From Lineus longissimus (Eukaryota > Nemertea > Pilidiophora > Heteronemertea > Lineidae): a DNA stretch of 64,000 nucleotides. The DNA lies in assembly GCF_910592395.1 (NCBI RefSeq), contig NC_088313.1:5024501-5088500 (forward strand), read 5' to 3'. Position 1 is the stretch's first letter. Every line of letters starts with the position of its first letter. Shown here in pieces: positions 11,705 through 20,495 of this stretch. The notes under the pieces are model-generated. The model ran no database searches. It worked only from the letters and a program-made list of their open reading frames with translations, and was not told the origin of the DNA. The position numbers were made by a program, and so were the translations under genes.

Positions 11705-12757
11705 ACGTTGCGGTCAAAGAGGTGATTCGCGGGTTAAAGCCCGTCAAAATTCATCCCTCCCCCTCTCCCCCCCCCAACACTGCGCAGGCCTACTAGCGTC
11801 CAAGCGTTTATACTAGGACGCTTTTTGAGTCCAGTCTGGCCTGGAAGTTGCTGCTAGTGACGTCAGTCCTCGTGACGTCATACCCGTGGTGCCGTCATGC
11901 CAACCGATGACGTTTTAGACACATTAGTTTCGTTTTGATTCGGGAGATGGCGCTGGCGTCTCTCATGACGTCAGGGAGCCTCGGAGTAGTCTGCTCGTGA
12001 CGTCAGAGCTCGTGACGTCACGCTGCGTTCCTAGTGATGAGACACCTTGCCAACCGTTGGCGTCTTTGATGTCCAGTCGGCACTCTCTTCTTCCGATGCC
12101 GGTCTGCGTGCAGTTCTTGAATGTGCGTCAGTTTCTGTTTCAGTGCGAGCCTGCGTGAACTGTATGTCTAAGCGTAGACTCCGTCGTGTAATGGGCGCCC
12201 CAACCACATCTGCAATGCGACGAAGCTGTGACGTAGGCATACATAATGCCTCTGACCCCATAATATGACGCATTATAGTAGGCGCAGTGATATTATAAGT
12301 AACCTGCGCATCGCCGACTCTAATGTCTACGACCATATCACGTTGAAAACACCGGTTCTCGTCCGATCACCGAAGCCAAGCAACGTCGAGCGTGGTTAGT
12401 ACGTGGATGGGTGACCGCCTCGGAATACCGCGTGTTGTAGACTTTTTTTTCTTCATGTCCCAATCATTTTGTTTGTTCTTCCCTTGTACGATTGTTAAAA
12501 TGAAAATGTAGGCTGCGTTATGTGGTGGCCATCGAATTTTGCGAAATGGAAATGGCAGCCAGGGGGCCGGCCTGTAGGTCCCGCACCTGTATTTAACCAC
12601 TCAGCTCGCGGTTATAGTTCCGTTTGAGACGAATGCGTGGTCTCACCATACCAGTTGAATGTTATTTTCCATTTCAAATATACTTCTTCTGATATTGAGA
12701 ATAAGGTGTGTTTAAAGTGATGAAAATGATTAAGTTTCAGTCAAATTGTCTTGCTTG
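11705..12757 (+). repeat. Isolated 5S rDNA unit, plus orientation (first)
   Basis: Near-complete 5S unit in the orientation opposite to the main array. It starts inside the spacer at CGTTGCGGTCAAAGAGG and includes the poly-C tract, the TGACGTCA cluster with the 66-bp block absent from array units, the 5S gene (12,325-12,442), and the downstream spacer to CAAATTGTCTTGCTTG. There an LTR element is inserted. The unit resumes at 18,629 after a 4-bp target duplication (CTTG). Confidence 0.95.
12325..12442 (+). rRNA. 5S ribosomal RNA (isolated copy 1)
   Basis: 118 bp from GTCTACGACC to GTTGTAGAC followed by T8. The two ends pair as a 9-bp helix I. The internal control region is in the expected place: box A around 50-64, box C around 80-97 (GGATGGGTGACC). 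The sequence is identical to the main-array consensus, so this isolated copy may still be functional, although its spacer is diverged. 5S rRNA is transcribed by Pol III and joins the large ribosomal subunit. A TATA-like TATAAG lies about 30 bp upstream. Confidence 0.97.
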
Positions 12758-13225
12758 TGTTGAAGGGAGCTGCACTGCTCCACCTTCAAACTAAGACGAG
12801 TTGTTGTCCTTTCCCAGACCGATGGAAGATCTGGGACGAACTAACAATGCAGCAGGAGTGAACAGCCTCTAGTTTATTGATAACGAGAACTGGGATTGAT
12901 GATGAGTCGGACTATCTAGTATCGAGCCGGAAATCCGTACCTTCCACTTGGACTGCTATTCCAGAACTGTCTTAAACATGTTAAAGTACACGTACATATA
13001 ATATTAGATCGCCTAGCAACTGCTCACAAACAAATGGTCAAAGCGTAATAATTAATGACATTATCTGGCTAGGCCTATGCTGTACTTATACATTAGGCCT
13101 TGAGAATGTATGCATGCACGTGTACAATTTGTATATACGAGGACTACTGGGAGGCCTAATGTTGTTGACTTGACATAAGAACGTCGGAACTACACACCCA
13201 ATATTCAGAGCAGGTCTCTGTAACA
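12758..13225 (-). repeat. 3' LTR of the Gypsy-like element
   Basis: Starts TG and ends CA (TGTTGAAG to CTCTGTAACA). The first 103 bp (12,758-12,860) match 18,230-18,332 with about three mismatches; the remaining 365 bp are unrelated to the other LTR. A TTTATT (AATAAA on the minus strand) lies just after the shared part. Confidence 0.7.
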
Positions 13226-13519
13226 GCCTCCCCCTTAGGAAGAGAATCGTCCCGATTCTTGCCAAAAAATATAAAATTTCTATATAATACTACTGAAACA
13301 CCCACATTGCCGAAATTTTCCAGACATTCCCCATCAGAAAACAATTCCACACCCAACCTTCGCACAACAAAACGAGCCAATGTATATGGGAAAAACGAAG
13401 TAGTGTTGCCGTTATGATGCAGCACGTATTCGATAATTATAATAATTAACTTAAAATATACATTAGTCATCGAAGAGCAAAATGTCATCCTCTGTGGAAA
13501 TGTTTTGTGTACTTCAGGA

Positions 13520-13612
13520 GTGCCTCAAATCAATACGCTAAATTCAACATATGCTCAACTCAACTCAACTCAACATACGCTAAACTCAATACGCTAAACT
13601 CAACATAATGTT
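13520..13612. repeat. CTCAA-type short repeat tract
   Basis: Repeats of CAACTCAACTCAACTCAACAT and variants with ATACGCTAAACTCAA. Simple local amplification inside the Gypsy-like element. Confidence 0.6.
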
Positions 13613-14246
13613 TTGATAATATGGCCATCCTGGTTGAACATCCTTCTTATCCAAGGAGGAGTAAACAAATATATATAACCCTTATCATTGACAACCCATA
13701 AAATAACATAACATATAGGGATAGGCTTCAAATTAGTTTGTTGTTGCAAGATATTATGATAGTGGGAAATTCTTTGATCCTTTTTTTCCTTTAGTTTCCT
13801 GAACACAGTGGCCAATTTTGAAAATAAGGTACACCGAAGATGGTGTATACATGCCTACAGTTAACATAGTTAATTTTCCAAGTTCTAAATTATGGCTACT
13901 GAATTTATATTCCTCTGTGTCCGCCTCATCCATGTCCTCCCGCTTCCACCAGACAGAAATCTTATCCACTGCCGACCGGGAGTTCTTTCCCCATTTTGTC
14001 CTGGCATATTCCCAGACACAATAATCAATGGTTGCTTTTCTATCCATTCGTAATATAGCTCCTGGTGCCAATACGTCTGGGCTTGAGACGGCCTCTATAT
14101 TAACCTCGAGCATATCTGGGGTGAAGTATGGTTCTGAAAAATCCTCGTTCCGGGTGGTTTCCGGATTATCACTTTGGTTTTTCATTTCCCTGAGATGAGT
14201 ATCGGTAGTCATACTTCTCAATTGTGCCGAGTCAGTCTCAACTGCG

Positions 14247-14440
14247 TGTCGGGGATGCCCAGGTTCTAAGGGAATCACGACCACCCAGTTCTATGTAAAA
14301 ACTTCAACTGATTTATTACTAGACTCGAGTCAGAATGAACATGTGATATAGTTACATAATTCAGAAATACATGTTTCTAAAAGACATTCAATAACTCCAA
14401 TAGACCAGCTATTGGCGGCGACTATAATCTGTTCCCAACA
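14247..14440 (-). repeat. BEL 3' LTR
   Basis: 194 bp, TG...CA, nearly identical to 17,459-17,652. Preceded by target duplication CTGCG at 14,242-14,246. Confidence 0.95.
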
Positions 14441-14780
14441 TTACTCCCGGGCGGGAAGTGACTGGAACATAAACTAATAATTGGGTGAAACGTACATCAA
14501 AATACAATGATGTTATGAAATGGCAAACTATTTTTTTGATTTTCTCAAACATACAAACATTGAATAAATCGAATTAAGTGACTAGATTCAAACGCAACCA
14601 AATGTGAAAGAATGATTAAAACCATCGAAGTATGTAGCAAAGATGAAATGCGTAAACAACAGATAAAATGAATCAAAATATTAACACCAGAAACAGTTGA
14701 CTGTTTAAGATTATGTCATGTCATCAAAACACTTAGGTCAGTATTCAAAATGTTCAGCTCAATAAAGGCATGAAATCCAT

Positions 14781-15833
14781 TTACGGATCGGACATAAGTG
14801 CAATGCGTCGGCGCGCTTCAATGGCGGCTAGTCTAACAGGCCTGTGCTCAGCTGCACACTCGGAATTGTCTGACAAAGGAACACGCGAGTTGTGTTCAAT
14901 AGGCCTCGATAATGTCTCGCCATTGTTGGTTTCCAAAGGATACAATTTGGTTATCGGGCGGTTTGTCTGACCACGGCTTGTTTTGATGTCTACAGAACGC
15001 ACTAAACCATCATTACCGCGATTCAATCTCAACACACGCGCAAGTTGCCACTTTACACGTGGTACGCAGTCTTCATGAATGAGCACTATGTCCCCAACTT
15101 GAATCTGATTTTGCGTAATGCCCTTACCACAATTGCGATCTCTTTCACGTAAAGCCGCTAGGTACTCTTGTGACCACCGGTTCCAAAACTGTGCTTGCAC
15201 ACTGGCCATCAACACAGCGCGTCGTTGCAATTCTGACTGACTGCCAAACGTTGGGTCACGCAACTCATCAGTATCGTACAACTCATGAGGAACAGTAGAC
15301 AGTGGTCTACCATGTAAAAAATGCGATGGCGTAAGCGGTTGTAAATCATCAGTATCTGAGGACAGGTATGTGATCGGTCGGTCATTGAGTATGGCCTCAA
15401 TCTCGGTGAGGACAGTCTGTAACTCATCAAGCGTTAAGAAACGGCGGCCTAGCACCTTTTTCAAGGCTGTTTTTGTCAACCCAATCAACCGTTCCCAAAA
15501 ACCACCGTACCAAGGTGCCCGTTTCGGTATGAACAACCATTCAACACGGCGGTTAGCTAAATAGGTTTTAACTGATTCAGATTCAAACAACTGCTTGAGT
15601 TCTGCAGCCGCAGAGAGATAGGTTGACGCATTGTCAGAAATCATTTTGCTCGGAAGCGATCTCCGGGCGGCAAAACGTCTGAACGCACGAAGGAATGTTC
15701 CAACTGAGAGATCAGTAACAAGTTCTAGATGAACGGCTCTGATAACGGCGCATGTAAAGAGGCACACGTACGCCTTCGATTCTGAGTGTTCGTTTCGTAT
15801 GAATAAAGCACCACTGAAATCTACACCAGTCAC
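14781..15833 (-). CDS. BEL/Pao integrase and C-terminal DUF5641-like domain
   Basis: 350 codons starting just inside the integrase core (TGVDFSGALF). The catalytic triad is present: Asp in GVDF, Asp in MISDNAST, and Glu in GGFWERLIGLTK, a BEL/Pao hallmark (PWYGGFWERL). The C-terminal QVGDIVLIHED and WQLARVLRL followed by DGLVRSVDIKT form the DUF5641-type domain that ends BEL/Pao pol. The zinc-binding part of the integrase is in the adjoining frame (15,830-17,368). The two are one pol gene broken by a single-base shift near 15,845, in a C run, so this frame would not be translated as part of pol here. Confidence 0.85.
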   Translation of the reverse strand: MTGVDFSGALFIRNEHSESKAYVCLFTCAVIRAVHLELVTDLSVGTFLRAFRRFAARRSLPSKMISDNASTYLSAAAELKQLFESESVKTYLANRRVEWLFIPKRAPWYGGFWERLIGLTKTALKKVLGRRFLTLDELQTVLTEIEAILNDRPITYLSSDTDDLQPLTPSHFLHGRPLSTVPHELYDTDELRDPTFGSQSELQRRAVLMASVQAQFWNRWSQEYLAALRERDRNCGKGITQNQIQVGDIVLIHEDCVPRVKWQLARVLRLNRGNDGLVRSVDIKTSRGQTNRPITKLYPLETNNGETLSRPIEHNSRVPLSDNSECAAEHRPVRLAAIEARRRIALMSDP

Positions 15834-17368
15834 AGTAAATGGGGTGCCTTAAGTAGTCTCGACGCTTGTAATGGTGGTGGAATAGGTGACCTATATGGTT
15901 TCCCCATAACCCTCTTGCAAGTGACACACTGCCGTAACAACGATTTTACGCGCTGTCTAATGTTGGTAATCCAGAAACGCTGGCGAATATGCGTGATAGT
16001 AGATTGTAATCCTGAATGAAGAACGTTCGTATGTGCATTCCAAATGATAAGTTCCGCGAATCGATGTCTAGATGGAATCAGAATCGGAAATTTCGTTCCG
16101 TAGTCAATAGGCGCGTTATGCAATCGTCCGCCTGCGCGTAATATTCCATCGTTGTCAAGAAATAACCGAAGTTGTTTCACGAGTGGACCTGCTGTCCTAC
16201 GTTTTGACATTAACGTCTTGATCTCATCTCCGTAGCTCTGACGTTGAACATGTTTAATCCACATTGTTTCTGCGTCTTGAATTTCACCTGCCGTGAGCGG
16301 TCCAACGTTTTGTAGTTGGGGATTTTTTTTCGCATTTGCAACAAATCTGAGTACGAGAGCACTGATGCACAACAGTTTCGTATACGAACTGTAACGTTCG
16401 GGGTCGATTACGTTGGTGATGCGCATGTCTACATCAGGTTCACCGACTGCGTTGGTTACAATGACGACCGGATCATGATCAGCGTTGTCAGTATCCATTG
16501 TATGCGATTTACCATCGAATAGCTCGCATTGTGGCCACTCAGAAGTTCTAAGCCAGTGTGGACCGTTCCACCAGAGTATGGCGTTTTGAAGATCTGATGC
16601 ATTCATTCCCCGAGTAAGAATATCGGCAGGGTTATCCTTTGTGGGACAGTATTTGAATCTGGTTATGACTTGGCAAGCACGTATTTCTCTTACACGGTTC
16701 TCAACGAATAAAGGCAGCTTTTTCTCACTGTGTATCCAGTGTAGAACTATCTGACTGTCCGACCAAAGGAATGCATGTTCAATGTTGATCAGTGGTTTGA
16801 AGTTTCTGTGAAGATAGTTCAGTAAACGTGATCCGATTAAAGCGACCATTAGCTCTAATCTAGGCAGCGAGATGGGTTTGATCGGCGCAACCCGAGTTTT
16901 TGCCATCACAAGTGAAGTGCATCCGCCACATTTCAAATATGCAACAGCCCCGTAGGCCTTTGGGCTCGCGTCTGCAAATACATGAAGCTTATACAAATCG
17001 TTGCTAGTGTTTTGACAATCGAAGTATTTGCGATCAATGGCACATGATTGTGTCACGGTTGACAGCTCCTGACTCAACCTTCTCCAAGTATGGTTAAGCT
17101 CGTCCGGCAGCGGTTCGTCCCAATCTAACTTGTGTGTCCATAGCTCTTGTATAAATATCTTAGCCATAACATGTACTGGAGACAGAAGTCCAGGTGGATC
17201 GTATATACTGCTAGTAACTTGAACAACTTCACGTTTTGTCACCAGATTGTCTATTGAAGGTTCAATTTTCCGCTTTGAATATCGCAGAATGTCCTGTTCA
17301 GTATCCCAGTCTAGTCCAAGCACATTGGCAATTCGATCTGGGTTGTAAACGTTGTCTGCTTCAGCCAA
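15830..17368 (-). pseudogene. BEL/Pao pol: RT end, RNase H, integrase zinc domain (5' truncated)
   Basis: 512 codons. It begins near the end of RT with VLGLDWDTEQD and the SIYDPPGLLSP motif. RNase H follows (LHVFADASPKAYGAVAY; LPRLELMVALIGSRL; WSDSQIVLHWI; TKDNPADILTRG). The end has the integrase HHCC region (HTNVLHSGLQSTITHIRQRFWI and CVTCKRVMGKP). The RT fingers and Y-x-D-D active site are absent, removed with gag and protease by a deletion close to the primer-binding site. A frame break at the left end separates it from the integrase core at 14,781-15,833. Family assignment is firm. Confidence 0.88.
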
Positions 17369-17431
17369 TTTCCGAAGTTCTGGGCAATTGGACGACCATG
17401 CTCGGAGATTGGCTGAAGCCCAATAGCCCAG

Positions 17432-17458
17432 GTTCGATTCCTGGTCATGGCACCAAAA
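17432..17458 (-). other. BEL primer-binding site, unusually long tRNA match
   Basis: The plus strand immediately before the 5' LTR (after 3 A residues) reads as the 3' part of a tRNA: a 5-bp T-stem (CCAGG/CCTGG) around the loop TTCGATT, a 7-nt acceptor strand, a discriminator A and CCA. A normal primer-binding site covers about 18 nt; here the entire T-arm is included. GGTTCGATTCC is also a perfect Pol III B-box. Confidence 0.7.
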
Positions 17459-17652
17459 TGTCGGGGATGCCCAGGTTCTAAGGGAATAACGACCACCCAG
17501 TTCTATGTAAAGACTTCAACTGATTTATTACTAGACTCGAGTCAGAATGAACATGTGATATAGTTACATAATTCAGAAATACATGTTTCTAAAAGACATT
17601 CAATAACTCCAATAGACCAGCTATTGGCGGCGACTATAATCTGTTCCCAACA
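17459..17652 (-). repeat. BEL 5' LTR
   Basis: 194 bp, TG...CA, followed by target duplication CTGCG at 17,653-17,657. About two differences from the 3' LTR. Confidence 0.95.
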
Positions 17653-18229
17653 CTGCGATCGATGGTTTCATATTAACTACCCTCGGTAATGTTACGTCAG
17701 TGTCCTTACAGAGATCATCGGATATCGTAGATGAATTGATACATGGCTCTGAACTCTAAGTCTCTGGTACGGCCTCGAACACGTAATCGGCATTCCGCTC
17801 AAAAGACAACCCTTGGGCCAAGGATTCCAACTGTACCAAAGCTAAATCAAGATCAAAGAAGAGATTGCCATCCGTGGGTTTAGTCACCTGTGGTGTTCCC
17901 GAAACAGCCAAGCGTTTCCTTTCAATGAACGCGACCAAGCGTTTACGATCCCATTCCTGTCTTCGAAAAGACTTCTTTTTCACAAAATTAGGGATGACAC
18001 CTCCAAATGATTCCGAAGTTGGTTTGTTCCATGGTCAATGTCCACTTCGCAGCTGATTCCTGGAGGCTCCATGCAGACTGAAGTAATTGCAGTCGCAAAG
18101 AACGTAGGGAGAACTCAAGGTCCGGATGAAGTTGCACCGTCATGACGATGAACACGAGTTGAAAGTCTTCTAGGCGCTATCCTTACTTTGTCTTCTGCTG
18201 CATTGAAAATATCCTGTCACGGGGCACCA

Positions 18230-18628
18230 TGTTGAAGTGAGCTGCACTACTCCACCTTCAAACTAAGACGAGTTCTTGTCCTTTCCCAGACCGATGGAAG
18301 ATCTGGGACGAACTAACAATGCAGCAGGAGTGGAAATATACTAAAACTAAAACATCAAAGGTTGATTCCAAGTATTTATTTATTAAGTAGCACTTACGTT
18401 CTGATCTGCATTCATCAAAGTCTGCTAACCAAAGAGAGCCCGGATAAGTCCCAGGCCTAGCATATTCCAAAAACTATCAACCCAACCCCAACTTAGCCAA
18501 TCACTGGTTAGATTCCAGATCAGCTGACCTGACCGGAGTTCCAACCAGACCGATACTTAGCTCACCGGAGACTCCTTTCTTAACCAATGGAACCATTTTT
18601 AAAATCTAAACACCAGAGATTGGTATCA
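18230..18628 (-). repeat. 5' LTR of the Gypsy-like element
   Basis: 399 bp from TGTTGAAG to GGTATCA with a TTTATT (AATAAA on minus) about 135 bp in. Only 18,230-18,332 matches the 3' LTR. The primer-binding-type sequence abuts its left edge. Confidence 0.7.
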
Positions 18629-19619
18629 CTTGTGTGGTTTTGGGGCTCAAATTAACCGTTGCGGTCAAAGAGGTGATTCGCGGGTTAAAGCCCGTCAAAA
18701 ATAATCCCTCCACTTCTCCCCCCCCCCCCCCCAACACTGCGCAGGCCTAATAGCGTCCAAGCGTTTATACTAGGACGCTTTTTGAGTTCAGGCCGGCCTG
18801 GAAGTTGCTGCTAGTGACGTCAGTCCTCGTGACGTCATACCCGTGGTGCCGCCATGCCCAGCGATGACGTTTTAGACACATTAGTTTCGTTTTGATTCGG
18901 GAGATGGCGCTGGTGTCTCTCATGACGTCAGGGAGCCTCGGAGTAGTCTGCTCGTGACGTCAGAGCTCGTGACGTCACGCTGCGTTCCTAGTGATGAGAC
19001 ACCTTGCCAACCGCTGGCGTCTTTGATGTCCAGTCGGCACTCTCTGTTTCCGATGTTGGTATGCTTGCAGTTCTTGAATGTGCGTCCGTTTCTGTTTCAG
19101 TGCGAGCCTGCGTGAACTGTATGTCTACGCGTAGGCTCCGTCGTGTAATGGGCGCCCCAACCACATCTGCAATGCGACGAAGCTGTGACGTAGGCATACA
19201 TAATGCCTCTGACCCCAATATATGACGCATTATAGTAGGCGCAGTGATATTATAAGTAGCCTACGCATCGCCGCCTCTAATGTCTACGACCATATCACGT
19301 TGAAAACACCGGTTCTCGTCCGATCACCGAAGCCAAGCAACGTCGAGCGTGGTTAGTACGTGGATGGGTGACCGCCTCGGAATACCGCGTGTTGTTGACT
19401 TTTTCTCTTCATGTTCCAATCATTTTGTTTCTTCTTCCCTTGTACGATTGTTAAAATGAAAATGTAGGCTACGTTATGTGGTGGCCATCGAATTTTGCGA
19501 AATGGAAATGGCAGCCAGGGGGCAGGCCTGTAGGTCCCGCACTTGTATTTGACCAATCAACTCGCGGTTATAGTTCCGTTTGAGACGAATGCGTGGTCTC
19601 ACCAAACCAGTGGAATGTT
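18629..19619 (+). repeat. Isolated 5S rDNA unit, plus orientation (second)
   Basis: After the LTR element the spacer continues (CTTGTGTGGTTTTGGGG) into a second full unit with poly-C tract, 66-bp block, TGACGTCA cluster and 5S gene (19,282-19,399). It ends at about 19,619 in the downstream spacer (CCAGTGGAATGTT) and passes into unrelated DNA. Together with 11,705-12,757 it forms a two-unit plus-strand mini-array. Confidence 0.93.
19282..19399 (+). rRNA. 5S ribosomal RNA (isolated copy 2)
   Basis: 118 bp followed by TTTTT. One difference from the array consensus, A115T, falls in helix I and breaks a U-A pair near the 3' end. Probably a relic or weakly functional copy. Confidence 0.95.
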
Positions 19620-19633
19620 TTTTGGCCGGGTCT

Positions 19634-20212
19634 TTTTGGCAAGCCGCTCGCCGAACAGGCATCTTTTTTTGTCCTGTTTGGAGAGCTGCTTGCCAAACAG
19701 CACTAAAAAGCCACCCTGTTCGGCCAGCCGGGCTTGCCAAACAGAGCAAAATGTCTTTCCTGTTTGGCAAGCCGATGAATAAACCACGCCTACTCATGAA
19801 TATGCATAATAGCGTATTGATCTAAAAATGGTCTGTTACTGCGGATTTTCCTTTAGAGTAACCAAATTCTTCTGAAGCGAAATGACGGCAATGGCACTCG
19901 ATTGCCGAGTGCGTACGTTCGATTATAGAAGTTTTGTGCATAACCTGAAAACCCTTTTATGCATAATCTGAAAATACTGACAGATGCACACGGTCTCAGA
20001 TAACTGAATGGCCCCGGTGTCAGCAACCTCGTCCCCAGGGATTCTCGTGTCATTTTACATCGGGATTTCTGCTCATGTGTTACACTGGGTACGAGGTTAC
20101 AGTGTTACTAACTTATGAATATTAATTGGGCATTTATAAATATTAATGAGTTCGGCTCTCCATTCAGGACAAAAAAAGTCGCTGTTTGGTAAGCCGGGCT
20201 TGCCAAATAGTC
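19634..20212. repeat. Possible foldback element with TTTGGCAAGC arms
   Basis: The left arm at 19,634-19,676 and the reverse complement of about 20,166-20,210 share TGGCAAGCC, then (A/G)AACAG, then CTTTTTTTGTCCTG in the same order. TTTGGCAAGC and its complement GCTTGCCAAAC recur in both orientations between 19,634 and 19,770. Looks like a decayed foldback/MITE; no target duplication was found. Confidence 0.4.
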
Positions 20213-20231
20213 ACTTCCTAAATTTAAATGC

Positions 20232-20495
20232 GTGTATAATTCGGTTCCGTATGATGATGATGAAATGGAGGCACTCATGCACGATATTGATACAGGTGTG
20301 CACAAAAAAGTGTACCCGATGATGACGGTAAGGTTACCTTGCGATGGTGAGAGTGTAAAACTAAAATCAACCTTTATTCAAAGTCTCACCTGGTACATTT
20401 CCTTCTTACTTGATCCAAAAGGATATTATATTTATAAACATTATCCGGCCAACAAACCGATGCATGTGATGCGCGTTGTCCCTAATACATACTGA
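20232..20495 (+). CDS. Unrecognised protein, C-terminal duplicate (partial)
   Basis: 87 codons. The last 61 (from VYPMMTVRLPCDGESVKL to VVPNTY) are nearly the same as the end of the frame at 24,998-25,402. The first 26 are unrelated to it, contain an acidic stretch (YDDDEMEALMHDID) and begin in different DNA. Homology between the two loci starts just before GTGTACCCGATGATGACGG, at an AAAG that could be an exon edge, and continues for about 1.7 kb of downstream DNA. Several of the differences in the shared part are synonymous or conservative. I do not recognise the family. It may be a truncated duplicate exon rather than a complete gene. Confidence 0.4.
   Translation: MYNSVPYDDDEMEALMHDIDTGVHKKVYPMMTVRLPCDGESVKLKSTFIQSLTWYISFLLDPKGYYIYKHYPANKPMHVMRVVPNTY

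Larger units (their letters stand above)
14247..17652 (-). mobile_element. BEL/Pao LTR retrotransposon, internally deleted
   Basis: Two 194-bp LTRs (14,247-14,440 and 17,459-17,652) start TGTCGGGGATGCCC and end TTCCCAACA, and differ at only about two positions. The flanking CTCGG-type duplication is CTGCG at 14,242-14,246 and 17,653-17,657. The primer-binding site left of 17,459 ends ...GGCACCA (tRNA 3' end). Pol keeps the connection, RNase H and integrase regions, but gag, protease and the RT active site are missing: only about 90 bp lie between the primer site and the truncated pol. It needs an intact relative to move. The near-identical LTRs indicate a fairly recent insertion, younger than the Gypsy-like element that hosts it. 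Confidence 0.92.
13226..18229 (-). pseudogene. Internal open frame of the Gypsy-like element, unrecognised, split by BEL
   Basis: Reading the minus strand from about 18,040, one frame runs through a basic segment (VKKKSFRRQEWDRKRL) and a helical segment to a TAG stop at about 17,756-17,758. It then stays open in the same frame to the BEL insertion at 17,653 and resumes in frame after it at 14,246 for about 150 codons (contains ARTKWGKNSRS and WWKREDMDEADTEEY). So the BEL element landed inside a reading frame. A further piece near 13,488-13,230 ends at the polypurine tract, as the end of a pol gene often does. I do not recognise a domain; gag-like or accessory coding is possible. Confidence 0.4.
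12758..18628 (-). mobile_element. Gypsy-like non-autonomous LTR element inserted in 5S unit
   Basis: The element begins TGTTGAAG and ends GGTATCA, flanked by CTTG at 12,754-12,757 and 18,629-18,632; the 5S spacer reads through exactly once one CTTG is removed. On the minus strand the 5' LTR (18,230-18,628) is followed directly by TGGTGCCCCGTGACAGGAT, a tRNA-primer-binding-type sequence. A purine tract (CTAAGGGGGAGGC) precedes the 3' LTR (12,758-13,225). Without the nested BEL element the internal part is only about 1.6 kb and shows no RT or integrase, so this copy could not move on its own. The two LTRs match over only 103 bp. Confidence 0.8.

Noticed and set aside
13754-14284. A 176-codon gene starting inside the BEL LTR
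   Set aside because: The first 13 codons come from the LTR. The remainder is the 3' half of the frame that the BEL element interrupted and is described with that frame.
17385-17458. Possible complete tRNA gene
   Set aside because: Only the T-arm, acceptor 3' strand and CCA are convincing. CCA is encoded, which nuclear tRNA genes lack, and no matching D-arm or 5' acceptor strand is seen. It is the primer-binding site of the BEL element.
17236-17481. Plus-strand frame across the BEL 5' LTR edge
   Set aside because: Antisense to the pol frame and to the primer-binding site; no independent coding signal.
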